DNA of 64,000 nt from Pontibacter diazotrophicus (GTDB lineage Bacteria; Bacteroidota; Bacteroidia; Cytophagales; Hymenobacteraceae), in contig NZ_QRGR01000022.1 of the NCBI RefSeq assembly GCF_003367245.1, positions 1-64,000 on the forward strand, given 5' to 3'. The notes under the pieces were generated by a model that was not told the DNA's origin, made no database searches, and saw nothing but the letters and a program-made list of their open reading frames with translations. The position numbers and the translations under genes were made by a program. Below are positions 1 through 8,538 of this stretch, one piece after another (the first letter of the stretch is position 1; every line of letters starts with the position of its first letter).

Positions 1-147
1 GCCTTCAACAACTTCAAGGATGAAGGAGAGTTGGAGCAGTGGATAGAAAACACCGCCAAGGGCTACTCCTCACAGCAAATAGCCTCCCTGACTGGATATC
101 CCTACATCAAAAAGGCTGTCGCGCAGGTTAAAATAGCTATGGAATAA
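1..147 (+). CDS. C-terminal part of an unidentified protein (cut by window start)
   Basis: Frame 1 is open from the first base to a TAA at 145-147 and gives 48 residues (AFNNFKDEGELEQW... to ...AQVKIAME). The start lies outside the window. The composition is soluble and partly helical, and the stretch YSSQQIASLTGYPYIKKAV could be a helix-turn-helix, but this is too short for a family call. A hairpin with a T-tract about 85 bases downstream fits the end of a plus-strand transcript. Function unknown. Confidence 0.55.
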   Translation, partial: AFNNFKDEGELEQWIENTAKGYSSQQIASLTGYPYIKKAVAQVKIAME

Positions 148-231
148 CCTTCATACTATTTGGTATAAGACCTCCTGCAAAGACAACAAAGGCTTTTAAC
201 CAGGAACCTGTAAAATATAAATCAACTTTTT

Positions 232-260
232 GAGCTATGCTTCACGGTATAGCTCTTTTT
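232..260 (+). terminator. Intrinsic terminator after the partial first gene
   Basis: GAGCTAT (232-238) pairs with ATAGCTC (249-255) over a 10-nt loop and is followed by TTTTT, with A/T-rich sequence before it. It faces the plus strand, as expected for the truncated gene at 1-147. Confidence 0.6.
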
Positions 261-287
261 CTTGTTATATGCAGACGAAGCCTTTTC

Positions 288-331
288 CTTATTGGTGGCA
301 TATGGAAATCTTTTTAAATACCACCAATAAG
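288..331 (-). terminator. Inverted repeat downstream of the L,D-transpeptidase-like gene
   Basis: CTTATTGGTGG (288-298) is the exact reverse complement of 321-331, with a 22-nt A/T-rich loop. It lies just past the stop of the minus-strand gene at 354-998 and is a plausible terminator, although no long T-tract follows. Confidence 0.4.
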
Positions 332-353
332 TAGAATCAGGGCTAAAAAAAGA

Positions 354-998
354 CTACTGCTTGTTTGTGAGCGGAACCGGCTCTTGCAGCGTCACAGTTT
401 CCATTTCAGTAGGGCTTGCCAAAACACTGTCGTACCACACCTCTGATTTGGCTGCACCACCCGCTTCCATCACCAGCTTTGCCAGTTCAATTGCTTCCTC
501 ATTTGCAACCCTGATGGAGCCATGAGACACGGCCTTACCTAACGACTCCGTTTCCTCTGTGCCATGTATGGTGTAAGGCATGTTGTACACGATTCTTACC
601 CGCCCCATAGGGTTATCCGGGTCGCCAGGAGGCGTGTATTCTTCGTCTTCTGACCATTCACTTTCAGGTGGTGTCCAGTCAGGGTTCCAGTCAACCTGGT
701 CAATCTCAAACTCACCAGTGGGCGTTGGATATTCTGAGCTGCCTACGGCAACAGGAAGCGTCCGGAGAGTATCTCCGTTACGGAAGACATATAACTCACG
801 TTCGGATATATTGACCTCCAGTTGGATTTGTGGCTGTGTTTCCCGCCCGGTATTGTTCTGAGAGGATGGTTCTTCTTCGGTTACCGCTGTAGAACGGGCT
901 TCTTCTTCCTGCGCATCAGTTTGGGACTGGCATCCTGCTAGGAGAAGAAACAGCACCATGGCTCCTACCAGTAGTATAGTGGCAGATAATTTATTCAT
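354..998 (-). CDS. L,D-transpeptidase (YkuD) family lipoprotein with Ser in place of the catalytic Cys
   Basis: 214 residues. The N-terminus is a lipoprotein signal (hydrophobic run then LLAGC), so the mature protein is predicted to be membrane-anchored in the envelope. Residues about 55-190 fit the YkuD fold: a start ISERELYVFRNGD, then PTPTGEF, then IHGTEE and SHGSIRV. In active L,D-transpeptidases the last motif is SHGC, with the Cys forming the acyl-enzyme in peptidoglycan cross-linking. Here the codon is TCC (Ser), read directly from the minus strand. The rest of the motif (His-Gly, Ile-Arg) is intact, so the protein may bind cell wall without classic activity or use Ser. The region after the signal is acidic and low in complexity. 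Stands alone. Confident of family, not of activity. Confidence 0.85.
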   Translation of the reverse strand: MNKLSATILLVGAMVLFLLLAGCQSQTDAQEEEARSTAVTEEEPSSQNNTGRETQPQIQLEVNISERELYVFRNGDTLRTLPVAVGSSEYPTPTGEFEIDQVDWNPDWTPPESEWSEDEEYTPPGDPDNPMGRVRIVYNMPYTIHGTEETESLGKAVSHGSIRVANEEAIELAKLVMEAGGAAKSEVWYDSVLASPTEMETVTLQEPVPLTNKQ

Positions 999-1222
999 CT
1001 TGTTGTATGTGTTACTATTACTCCTTTTATGTCTATGTTTTCAGGAACTGTACGTGCAGCAGCAAAAAATGATAGTACAGCCCTTTATTCGTCCCGTATC
1101 CGCATATTTTCTGCCTGATAGCAGCAGTTACCTGCTGCACATCCAGGTAACATTAGTTTAACAACAGGGAAAAAAGTATATGGTTTAAAGCCACTCGTAC
1201 TATCTTGTGAACGTGTTAGCCA

Positions 1223-2053
1223 TTGATAAAAACTGAACAGGAATTGAGATACTTTTTCCATATTGGCTATAAGGGCACCAACTACAGAGGCTGGCAGCGC
1301 CACCCCTATGGGGTTAATGTACAGCAGACAATAGAAGATTGCCTGCTAAAAATATTGAAAGTACCTGTCGCTATTGTGGGATGTGGCAGAACAGATGCCG
1401 GGGTACATGCCAGCCAGTTCTTTTTTCATCTGGATGTAGAAAAGCCATGGGCGTTCGACATGCTTTTCCGGCTGAACAAAGTCTTACCGCCTGATATTGC
1501 CGTGTTCGACATTATACCCATGGTGGGTATGCCCCATGCAAGATTTGATGCTACACAAAGGAGCTACGACTATTATATTCATACCTACAAAGATCCCTTT
1601 TTAAGCAGCGTGAGCTCTCTTTACCTCCTAAACAACCTGAACCTTGGCGCAATGGCCGCGGCCACTTCCCTGCTCCCACTGTACAGCGACTACAGGTTTT
1701 TATGCCTCACACCGGCGGAGCACGACAGCACCATCTGCCACGTCACCGCTGCCAGATGGCTCTCGGATAAAAATGGCGATAAATTGCGCTTCCAGATTTC
1801 GGCGAACAGATACCTTAGCCGGATGATTAGGATTTTGGTGGGAAAACTGCTCCAGGTAGGCACAGGTGCACTAAGCGTGGCAGAGTTTGAAAGTTACCTG
1901 GCCACGGAAAAAGCACCTAAAGCCCTTAGTCCGGCTTATCCACAGGGGCTCTTTCTCTCCAAAGTCACCTACCCCTACCTGGATCTTCCGGCCCGCAACG
2001 CCTTTTCTGCTATCCTGCAAAACCAGACAGACGATTACTGGCAAGTGGTCTGA
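1223..2053 (+). CDS. truA: tRNA pseudouridine(38-40) synthase TruA
   Basis: 276 residues, the usual length. TruA isomerises uridines 38-40 in the anticodon arm of many tRNAs. The motif GCGRTDAGVHA (about residues 53-63) holds the catalytic Asp, and YKGTNYRGWQRHP near the N-terminus and RYLSRMIRILVGKLLQVGTG near the C-terminus are further family signatures. The start must be TTG at 1223: an in-frame TAG lies at 1217-1219, and the first conserved residues (RYFFHIGYKG) follow after only eight codons. A non-ATG start may keep expression low. Soluble, cytoplasmic, monocistronic, followed by a short hairpin. Confidence 0.95.
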   Translation: MIKTEQELRYFFHIGYKGTNYRGWQRHPYGVNVQQTIEDCLLKILKVPVAIVGCGRTDAGVHASQFFFHLDVEKPWAFDMLFRLNKVLPPDIAVFDIIPMVGMPHARFDATQRSYDYYIHTYKDPFLSSVSSLYLLNNLNLGAMAAATSLLPLYSDYRFLCLTPAEHDSTICHVTAARWLSDKNGDKLRFQISANRYLSRMIRILVGKLLQVGTGALSVAEFESYLATEKAPKALSPAYPQGLFLSKVTYPYLDLPARNAFSAILQNQTDDYWQVV

Positions 2054-2075
2054 AAGCTTCAGTTAAAGAAGCTTT
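2053..2075 (+). terminator. Short hairpin at the end of truA
   Basis: AAAGCTTC (2053-2060) pairs with GAAGCTTT (2068-2075) over a 7-nt loop and begins at the last base of the truA stop codon. It is followed by GGTTT, so it is only a weak terminator candidate. Confidence 0.4.
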
Positions 2076-2137
2076 GGTTTAACACGGATATAATCCCGGT
2101 AGCCAAGCTGATAAAATTATTTTGGGAAAGCGCAGCC

Positions 2138-2740
2138 TTACTGCGCTGCTTTGTCTTTGGGAGGATTAATCATAATATGAGCACCATGGGTTCCCGGATG
2201 CATGATCCAGGGCATAGCCGGAGCATCTGGTTTAAGAGGCAAACCGGTGCTCTCGGAGGTGGCATACGGGATATACACCACATAACGCAGATACCCCTCC
2301 TTCACCTCACCGGTGGTCTGATTAAAGTTTTCATCCGGAGCTCCGTACACAAACAAAGTAGAAGGCTGTTTCGGCATCACCAACTTCCCACTCTTCACTT
2401 CCTGCTCCCGGCTGTCGAAAATCTCCTGCGCACTTTTACCGGCTTTCCGCAGTTCCCTCCCACGTGTCATAAACGGTTCCAGGTCCTGATGATAGCAGGA
2501 AGTTGAGAAACCTTTCTGATTAGGGTCATCGGCTAAGCAGACCATTCCGTTTGTACCTTTCCGCAGCAAGACAAATTCACCGTTCGTGTTGTAACCGTAT
2601 ACAGTGGCCTCTGCCCGTTTATCGGCAGGGGCAGCAAGCACAGCAGATTTTACCTGTACCTCAGAAGAGGGAACAGTTGACTGAGCGAAAGCGCTGAAAC
2701 CTGCCATGGCAAGTATAGCAGTAGTTATCGTTTTTTTCAT
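2138..2740 (-). CDS. Secreted protein of unknown function
   Basis: 200 residues from the ATG at 2740. A longer reading from 2785 is open, but the 2740 start begins directly with a signal peptide (MKKTITTAILAMAGFSAFAQ, cut expected after AFAQ). The mature part has two Cys in an oxidisable layout (MVCLADDP...FSTSCYHQDLEPFM) and a C-terminal half with repeated Tyr/Pro (YLRYVVYIPYATSES, PWIMHPGTHGAHIMI). I do not recognise a catalytic motif. Predicted periplasmic or secreted. It stands alone between truA and the amidohydrolase. A GC-rich hairpin overlaps its stop codon (about 2129-2147) and may end transcription. Confidence 0.75.
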   Translation of the reverse strand: MKKTITTAILAMAGFSAFAQSTVPSSEVQVKSAVLAAPADKRAEATVYGYNTNGEFVLLRKGTNGMVCLADDPNQKGFSTSCYHQDLEPFMTRGRELRKAGKSAQEIFDSREQEVKSGKLVMPKQPSTLFVYGAPDENFNQTTGEVKEGYLRYVVYIPYATSESTGLPLKPDAPAMPWIMHPGTHGAHIMINPPKDKAAQ

Positions 2741-3029
2741 AGCGGATGCTTCATTAACAAAACTGTTCATAGGATACAGCTGCATATAAACTTAACTAAA
2801 TCAAGAAGATATTTCAAGTAAAAGCTGCTGTTTTACGGTAGCAACACTTGGTAGAACAACTGAATTACGATATATTGAATCATAACGCCGCACCCGTGCA
2901 ATTATCCGTCACAAAGAACGACGCTATTATAAATTGTTCAAGGCAATGGTGCAAACACCAGAAGCAGCCATTCTTCCTTTATTACAGGAGCTACTGATGT
3001 TTAGAAAGACAATCCAACAATTGAGAACG

Positions 3030-4574
3030 ATGAAGAAGACTTTAAAAAAAGCGCAGCAGATATTTGCTTATACCTTGTTGGCTATCTTGCTGGTATCATG
3101 CCAGCAGGAGGGAAATGCGCAGACCTATGACCTGCTGCTGCGAAAGGCATCTGTGGTAGATGGAACCGGGCAGGCACCTTATGTGGCCAACCTGCTGGTA
3201 TCAGGCGACTCCATTGCGCTGATAGACAGAGACACCTCCTCCACCTATTCCGCTGGCAGAACGATAGATGCTGACGGCCTGGTGCTCACACCCGGCTTTA
3301 TCGATACGCACGCACATGGAGATCCCCTGGAAACACCTGAATTCAAGAATTTTCTTTCGATGGGTGTTACCACGATTTGCCTGGGTCAGGATGGTTTTAG
3401 CCCGGAGGAAAAAGATATCAGCATCTGGATGGAAAAAGTCAGCCAAAAAGCACCTGCTGTAAACATTGCCATGTTTGCTGGCCACGGTACCCTGCGCATG
3501 CTTTCCGGTATACAATATGACTCAGTGCCCTCTGACCAGAAATTAGCGGCCATGGAGAAACTATTGGCAAATGCCCTGGATGCAGGTTGCTTTGGTATGA
3601 CGACCGGCCTCGAGTACACCCCCGGGTATATTGCAGACAGTACAGAGTTGAACAGGATGGCGAAAGTGGTTGGCGCAAAAGAGGGGCTGATAATGAGCCA
3701 TATGCGCAACGAAGATGACGCCTTTGTGGAAGCATCCATCCGGGAGTTGCTGGCACAGGGGAGGTATTGCCCTGTGCATGTGTCGCATATGAAAGTAGTA
3801 TTTGGCAAAGGGCAAAAACGGGCGGAAGAAGTCCTGCAACTGCTAGACAGCGCACGAACAAGCGGCATACAGGTTACCGCAGACTTCTACCCTTACACCG
3901 CCAGTTATACAGGCATTGCCATTCTGTTTCCGGAGTGGGCCCAGAGGCCAAACGATTACCAGCAAGTGCTGAAAACCAAAAGGGCAGCACTGGGCACCTA
4001 CCTCCAGAACAGGGTGATGCTACGGAATGGGCCTGAGGCAACCCTGATTGGCTCTGGACCCTATAAAGGAAAAACGCTTGCTCAGGTCTCTACTGAACTG
4101 GATAAGCCTTTCCAGGATGTGCTCATGGACGATATTGGCCCCTACGGCGCCAGCGGTGCCTACTTTGTAATGGACGAGACCTTGCAGGAAACCCTGTTGA
4201 AGAACCAACATGTAATGGTATGTACCGATGGAAGCCCTACCATGCACCACCCCAGAGGCTATGGCACCTACGCCAAAGTAATTGAGACTTACGTTGAAAA
4301 CCAAAACCTGCTGACACTGACAGAAGCTGTCCGGAAAATGAGCGGCTTGCCCGCAGAAACGATTGATTTAAAAGACCGGGGCATCATCAGGGAGGGCTAT
4401 AAAGCAGACATTTTACTTTTTGACCCGTCAGAAGTCCAGGAGAATGCCACCTATGGAAATCCACACCAACTGGCCTCCGGGTTCCGCTATGTGATTATCA
4501 ACGGGCAAATAGTAAAGGAGGGCACTCAATTTAGCAGTAAGAGAGCCGGAAAGATGTTGAAGAAAAAGAATTAG
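3030..4574 (+). CDS. N-acyl-D-amino-acid deacylase (D-aminoacylase) family amidohydrolase, lipoprotein
   Basis: 514 residues from the ATG at 3030. The frame is open from 2934, but the 3030 start gives a clean lipoprotein signal (AYTLLAILLVSC). The amidohydrolase barrel follows: GLVLTPGFIDTHAHGDP carries the HxH metal motif, SHMRNEDDAFVEA and VHVSHMKV supply further ligands, and VMVCTDGSP the distal Asp region. The C-terminus has the small beta domain typical of urease-superfamily enzymes (GYKADILLFDP). The family removes the acyl group from N-acyl-D-amino acids or cleaves D-amino-acid peptides. With a lipobox it would act in the periplasm, possibly on peptidoglycan-derived D-amino acids (inference). 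Ends at a very strong terminator. Confidence 0.9.
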   Translation: MKKTLKKAQQIFAYTLLAILLVSCQQEGNAQTYDLLLRKASVVDGTGQAPYVANLLVSGDSIALIDRDTSSTYSAGRTIDADGLVLTPGFIDTHAHGDPLETPEFKNFLSMGVTTICLGQDGFSPEEKDISIWMEKVSQKAPAVNIAMFAGHGTLRMLSGIQYDSVPSDQKLAAMEKLLANALDAGCFGMTTGLEYTPGYIADSTELNRMAKVVGAKEGLIMSHMRNEDDAFVEASIRELLAQGRYCPVHVSHMKVVFGKGQKRAEEVLQLLDSARTSGIQVTADFYPYTASYTGIAILFPEWAQRPNDYQQVLKTKRAALGTYLQNRVMLRNGPEATLIGSGPYKGKTLAQVSTELDKPFQDVLMDDIGPYGASGAYFVMDETLQETLLKNQHVMVCTDGSPTMHHPRGYGTYAKVIETYVENQNLLTLTEAVRKMSGLPAETIDLKDRGIIREGYKADILLFDPSEVQENATYGNPHQLASGFRYVIINGQIVKEGTQFSSKRAGKMLKKKN

Positions 4575-4587
4575 TAGCTATCAGCTC

Positions 4588-4640
4588 ATCTAAAAGCACA
4601 AAGCAGCATGGCTTATACATGCTGCTTTGTGCTTTTAGAT
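4588..4640 (+). terminator. Strong intrinsic terminator (23-bp perfect stem)
   Basis: 4588-4610 is the exact reverse complement of 4618-4640 (arm ends ATCTAAAAGC / GCTTTTAGAT) with a 7-nt loop. It starts 14 bases after the stop codon of the deacylase gene. The A-rich left arm and T-rich right arm allow bidirectional use. Confidence 0.85.
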
Positions 4641-4911
4641 AGGATTAGGTTTCTTAATCTTAAGTCACTTTCAAGCGCATTTTGAATTGATGTCTCCACC
4701 TATGTCCCTCCAGCCAACGACCATAGCTTAATATCTTGTCCAGCTGTTTTCTGTTTGCAGCAGCATGAAAAATTCTGTCAATCTACTGGCCTACGCTGCC
4801 TCTGATGCAAAACGCTTGCTGAATTCCTGCCTAACATGATGAATATCATTTATTCATTGATTTATAGCTCCTACCTTTACGAAGATTTGGGTTTTACAAA
4901 TATATTTTTGC

Positions 4912-5202
4912 ATGAATATTCAGCGGACAATCGAAGACAACAAGGCAAAGGCCGTATTTGAAGAATTAAATTGTGTGCTGGACGCCATGCTGGCCAGGGG
5001 CTTGTTTCATAGTATATATAAGTACATGTTATACAACGACACGCCATGCTTCCTGAGCATGTTAGACTACAGAAAAAACCTAAAACCCTTGGATAGGGAA
5101 AAGGAGGATTATTTTCTTTTTAAATACATGCTCCAGCAAATGAGGAAAAAGTATCCCTCCAAGCTGTTTTGCCTGATTAGTACGAGGCAAAAAGCAGCCT
5201 GA
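4912..5202 (+). CDS. Small hypothetical protein
   Basis: 96 residues, no signal peptide, mixed charge, rich in Tyr, Leu and Lys, predicted mostly helical (FEELNCVLDAMLARGLFHSIYKYMLYN). No family recognised. TATTTTTG, a fit to the TAnnTTTG -7 box, sits immediately before the ATG (4903-4910), which is too close to serve this start. TACCTTTAC at 4872-4880 is better placed. The 270 bases between the preceding terminator and this gene hold nothing else I can identify. The gene is supported by an open frame, amino-acid composition and flanking signals only. Confidence 0.5.
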   Translation: MNIQRTIEDNKAKAVFEELNCVLDAMLARGLFHSIYKYMLYNDTPCFLSMLDYRKNLKPLDREKEDYFLFKYMLQQMRKKYPSKLFCLISTRQKAA

Positions 5203-5393
5203 AACGCTTTGAAAGCATAAATGCTGTCGCATGCCTGCTGACTCGTAAAGACAAAAAGCAATAAAAAAGAGGCTGCCTTTCTAGACACCCTCTCTCCTAT
5301 TGCCTCTAGCTGGAAAAGTTTAAGTTTGTTCTCCGAGATGCAAATGAGCGCTTTCAAAAACAAAACATAAACAGGCTCTAATAACTGAAGATT

Positions 5394-5861
5394 TCAATAG
5401 ACCTGCAGTATTTTATATTCCCTGTCCCGGAAGGTGAAGGTTTCACCCGTAGCTTTACCTGCCATTGCTTTGTATAACGGGGACATGGCAGAGACAGCAT
5501 AATATGAATCCTCTTCTAATTTTATTTCGCAGATACTGGTTCCTATAAAATAGTTATGCAATTCTGTCCGAACTACCGCCCCCGGCGACACCTTTATATT
5601 CACCTTTGTAGCGTTTATCCAGCGCAGCATTGCCATCGTAGTCATCAGTTCATCTAGTTGGCGGGCATACATATCCCGCTGAATCTGGCAACTCTCCCGG
5701 AAAGACTCCAGATCACCCATCATGTCTCCCTGGCTATCTTTTGCGCTTTGCTGCGCGTCTTCCATCGCTTCTTTTGCGGCTTTAATCTGTAGGTTAAGCA
5801 CCTTCTTGCACTCCTGTAGCAGTCGCCGCTTTATCTCAAGTTCTTGTATTAAAGTTTCCAT
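5394..5861 (-). CDS. GreA/GreB-like transcription factor domain protein
   Basis: 155 residues from the ATG at 5861; the open frame extends to 5912 but the added residues look non-coding. N-terminal half (about 1-75) is a charged coiled coil (LIQELEIKRRLLQECKKVLNLQIKAAKEAMEDAQ), C-terminal half is the FKBP-like Gre fold (YAVSAMSPLYKAMAGKATGETFTFRDREYKILQVY; compare SPLGKALLGK in GreA). GreA/B rescue backtracked RNA polymerase. This layout, common in Bacteroidota, may instead be a Gre paralogue that binds the polymerase secondary channel without cleavage. The acidic coiled-coil tip residues of true GreA are not evident. Monocistronic. Confidence 0.75.
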   Translation of the reverse strand: METLIQELEIKRRLLQECKKVLNLQIKAAKEAMEDAQQSAKDSQGDMMGDLESFRESCQIQRDMYARQLDELMTTMAMLRWINATKVNIKVSPGAVVRTELHNYFIGTSICEIKLEEDSYYAVSAMSPLYKAMAGKATGETFTFRDREYKILQVY

Positions 5862-6376
5862 AGGTAAATTACATTTTTGCCAGTCTCCACTCTTAGCTTG
5901 CCTACCGCTCAAACTGGCTTTCCATAGTTAATTATTATTGTGAATTTAATTTTACTTTCCAACTACACCTTTATCCCTTATAGCCAACTCTTCCACAAAT
6001 CCGGATTAGTGCTGGAACAAAACATCCTAAAAAATCTTGCTCTTTTCATCCCTTAAAAAAGAGTACATTCGCTGTGATTTAATTAACTTTGCCTGCCCTA
6101 GCTATTCTCTTAAGATTAGCAAGGCAGCGGCCAACACTTACAAACTGTACTGGCTATTCGTAACAGTTAGCCGCATTTTCTGTGCACAGCAAAAAGGCCA
6201 TGTGTAAGACAGTTCCCATGATGGCATATTAGCTTAGCCACACTTGTAATACAAAGTACACGCATAATAATTTAACATTTGATGACGTTGGTCATCCTTA
6301 CAGGTGATTTATACCATTATACCGGACCTGAAAGAGCCTTGTTAATTTTTTGTTTCTGAAGATATAGGAGTTTCAC
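5862..6376. other. 515-bp gap with an FNR-type promoter on the minus strand
   Basis: No convincing protein-coding gene. A perfect palindrome and second half-site near 6282-6317 form a minus-strand promoter listed separately. TAACTTTG at 6084-6091 fits a plus-strand -7 box and could drive the response regulator at 6377 with a long leader. On the minus strand short ATG frames of 29 and 21 codons lie after the promoter, neither persuasive. A small RNA is possible. Confidence 0.4.
6252..6317 (-). promoter_or_regulatory. CRP/FNR-type promoter reading into the 5.9-6.25 kb gap
   Basis: Proximal site ATGACCAACGTCAT (minus strand, 6282-6295), a perfect palindrome apart from the 4-nt spacer. After exactly 22 nt comes GTACTTTG (6252-6259). 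A second site with one mismatch, on the plus strand GTGATTTATACCAT, lies at 6304-6317, 22 bp centre to centre. Same geometry as the cbb3 promoters. The first convincing gene downstream is the Gre-like gene about 385 bases away. Confidence 0.55.
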
Positions 6377-6844
6377 ATGGACTTTAACACAAAATCAATC
6401 ATTCTTCTTGCTGACGATGATGCCGAAGACCGTATGCTGGTAACCGAAGCTCTGGAAGAGGCCAATGCCGGCTGCACCATTAAATTTGTAGAGGATGGGG
6501 AAGAGTTGATGGATTATCTGCTTCACCGGGGCAAGTTCTCTCAAAAAGAGGAGTTTCCTGCTCCGAATATTATTCTCCTCGACCTGAACATGCCCCGGAA
6601 GGATGGACGGGAGGCTTTGATAGAAATAAAATCGCACGAGCATTTACGTTGCATTCCGGTTGTGGTGCTAACCACCTCCAAAGCCGAGGAGGATATTCTG
6701 AAAACCTATAGTCTAGGTGTAAGTTCATTTATAACCAAACCAGCCAGTTTCACTTCGCTGGTAGATACAATGGCCACGCTATGTAAATACTGGTTCGGAA
6801 CTGTAAAGCTTCCCCTGTCTCTATCCTGTTATTCAATAATTTAA
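6377..6844 (+). CDS. Single-domain response regulator (CheY-like, Rcp1 type)
   Basis: 155 residues, one receiver domain and no output domain. Acidic pocket ADDDAED (residues 12-18), phospho-acceptor Asp69 in ILLDLNMPRKDG, Thr in VVLTTSKAEED and conserved Lys in SFITKPASF are present. It is a close paralogue of the receiver at 28722-29168 (same DDDAEDRMLV, DGEELMDYL, LGVSSFITKP and KYWF segments). Such regulators usually pass phosphate from PAS/phytochrome-type kinases or act by protein contact. The PAS kinase at 7384 is the nearest candidate partner, but 540 bases and a separate promoter lie between. The last residues (SLSCYSII) differ from the paralogue. Confidence 0.9.
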   Translation: MDFNTKSIILLADDDAEDRMLVTEALEEANAGCTIKFVEDGEELMDYLLHRGKFSQKEEFPAPNIILLDLNMPRKDGREALIEIKSHEHLRCIPVVVLTTSKAEEDILKTYSLGVSSFITKPASFTSLVDTMATLCKYWFGTVKLPLSLSCYSII

Positions 6845-6923
6845 CAGCCGGAACTCAGTTAATTTTAAGAGAAGGAAGCAGAACATATTTCTTCTATATG
6901 CAGTTATTCCAAGCCGCATACAC

Positions 6924-7202
6924 TTAAAATAGGGCAGTTAAGCGCTGGTAATCTTCATCTACTGGAGCTATTCTACAACAGGGAGAGAAATATTTTACAC
7001 TAATTAGCTTGTTCTCCTGCCAATATGAAAGTCTACCTGTCAAAACCCCTACAGTAGTCCATTGGAATTCTATTTCAGTGTTGCTGCTTTTCTTACCTTC
7101 TAAAATCACCCCAGTAAATGTTATTCTACCGGGAGAGCCCTTCTCAACATTCTCCACCAACGCTGTAAGAGAAAGTGAGCCGACACAAAGAATAGGAGGC
7201 TG
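6924..7202 (-). pseudogene. Possible gene remnant without a start codon
   Basis: A minus-strand frame of about 90 codons looks protein-like (GSPGRITFTGVILEG, TEIEFQWTTVGVLTGRLSYWQ) but has no ATG; only TTG (7160) or GTG (7157) could start it and an in-frame TAG lies upstream at 7203-7205. It may be the C-terminal relic of a deleted gene or chance. The remainder of the 6845-7383 gap holds only the promoter listed at 7284. Confidence 0.2.
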
Positions 7203-7283
7203 CTAACATCAGTATTAATACTCACAACTGGCTTATCGTATAAACACTTAATTATAGTCGATAAATACCCAATTCCTTCCCAG

Positions 7284-7327
7284 TTGATAATTGTCATTTT
7301 TCTAAGAACAAAATCAACTTAACTTTA
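7284..7327 (+). promoter_or_regulatory. CRP/FNR-type promoter of the PAS kinase at 7384
   Basis: TTGATAATTGTCAT (7284-7297), 22 nt, then TAACTTTA (7320-7327), followed by the ATG at 7384. The predicted start of transcription is near 7333, giving a leader of about 50 nt and the palindrome centre near -42. No second site is seen 22 bp upstream. Confidence 0.65.
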
Positions 7328-7383
7328 TCATAGTTGGATTTATATATTTTCAGGAAAGAAAAAAGAAGGGGAATAGCCAAGGA

Positions 7384-8538
7384 ATGAAAAGTACATTTGT
7401 GTCTCTTAAGCAGGTGGCAGATTTTCTGCCAGACACCGTTATTGTTGTTGATGAGCAAATTCAGATTGTGGGTGCCAATGATCGCATTACATCCCTCTTT
7501 GGCTATTATCCTCAGGAACTGATAGGGCAAAAGCTCAGCATGCTGCTCCCACACAGGTACAGAGGAAAGCATGATATGCATTTTAGTAACTACTTTTCAC
7601 ACCCGGAGGTGCGCAATATGGGTGTAGGAAAGCAGTTTCTCGGCCTCAGAAAGGACAATACTGAAGTAGACATAGACATTGCCCTTGCACCTTTTGAGGC
7701 GAACGGCCGCAAGTTGGTGATTGCCACTATACGGGATGTTACGGAGAAAAAGGAACTGGAACACAGCCTGCGGAAGAAAAACGAGCAACTGAAGACAGTC
7801 AACACTGAGTTGGAAAGGTTCGGCTACATGATTGCCCATGACCTCAAATCACCCCTGCTCAACATACATGCGCTGGTCCAGCTGATGACAAGGGAACTAC
7901 CCACTGAAAAAAGCGATAAGCTGGTAGAGTATATTTCAGCTTTGAAAACGAGCCTGGAGTCTATGACCAGGATGATCTCAGAAGTATCCGCCTACTCAAA
8001 AGCAGACACAAGCGAAAGCGCAGAGGAGGATATCGACCTGAACCTGATTATAGCAGAGGTACGGAAACTTGTACACATTCCGTCAAATGGACGGCTTGAT
8101 GTGGACGGGCAACTGCCCTCCGTCCGTGGGAACAGGACAAAAGTACTGCAGGTGTTCGTAAACCTGATAAGCAATGCCTTCAAGCATAATGATAAAGAAG
8201 CACCAGGCGTGCTGGTGCAAGGCCTGCAAAAGGGAAACACCTGCCTCCTGAGCATCTCTGACAACGGCCCTGGAATACCGGTTCAACTCAGGAAGCGAAT
8301 CTTCCGGCTGTTTGACAAGGGCAACTCCACTAGAAAAGATTCACAGGGTATAGGCCTGTCTATTGTGAAGAAAATAGTGGAAGAGCGGGGGGGAGAAATC
8401 ATTGTGAATGAGAGCCCACTGGGAGGAGCCGCTTTCACCTTCACCTGGCCAGGTACCACCACTTCACGAGAGACTAAAAGCTCCGATTTTGATACCACCC
8501 CACAGGCGGCCTCATACCAAGCAGAAAGCGCACTTTAA
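7384..8538 (+). CDS. PAS-domain sensor histidine kinase
   Basis: 384 residues, soluble. PAS domain about 8-125 with the FixL-like segment LLPHRYRGKHDMHF and GLRKDNTEV: His63 aligns with the haem His of FixL, but the Arg twenty residues later is Lys83, so haem binding is doubtful. HisKA about 140-205 with the phospho-acceptor His in IAHDLKSPLLN; HATPase about 240-355 with N box NLISNAFKHN, G1 DNGPGI and G2 GIGLSIVKK. No receiver or output domain is attached, so its partner must be separate; the CheY-like protein at 6377 or the REC proteins at 26-29 kb are options. Its promoter has the same activator site as the cbb3 genes. Convergent with the P-type ATPase across a shared hairpin. Confidence 0.9.
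   Translation: MKSTFVSLKQVADFLPDTVIVVDEQIQIVGANDRITSLFGYYPQELIGQKLSMLLPHRYRGKHDMHFSNYFSHPEVRNMGVGKQFLGLRKDNTEVDIDIALAPFEANGRKLVIATIRDVTEKKELEHSLRKKNEQLKTVNTELERFGYMIAHDLKSPLLNIHALVQLMTRELPTEKSDKLVEYISALKTSLESMTRMISEVSAYSKADTSESAEEDIDLNLIIAEVRKLVHIPSNGRLDVDGQLPSVRGNRTKVLQVFVNLISNAFKHNDKEAPGVLVQGLQKGNTCLLSISDNGPGIPVQLRKRIFRLFDKGNSTRKDSQGIGLSIVKKIVEERGGEIIVNESPLGGAAFTFTWPGTTTSRETKSSDFDTTPQAASYQAESAL

Noticed and set aside
958..1161. 67-codon frame with a very hydrophobic start
   Set aside because: Begins inside the signal-peptide codons of the lipoprotein gene on the other strand, so the hydrophobic run is a mirror of that region; no family likeness.
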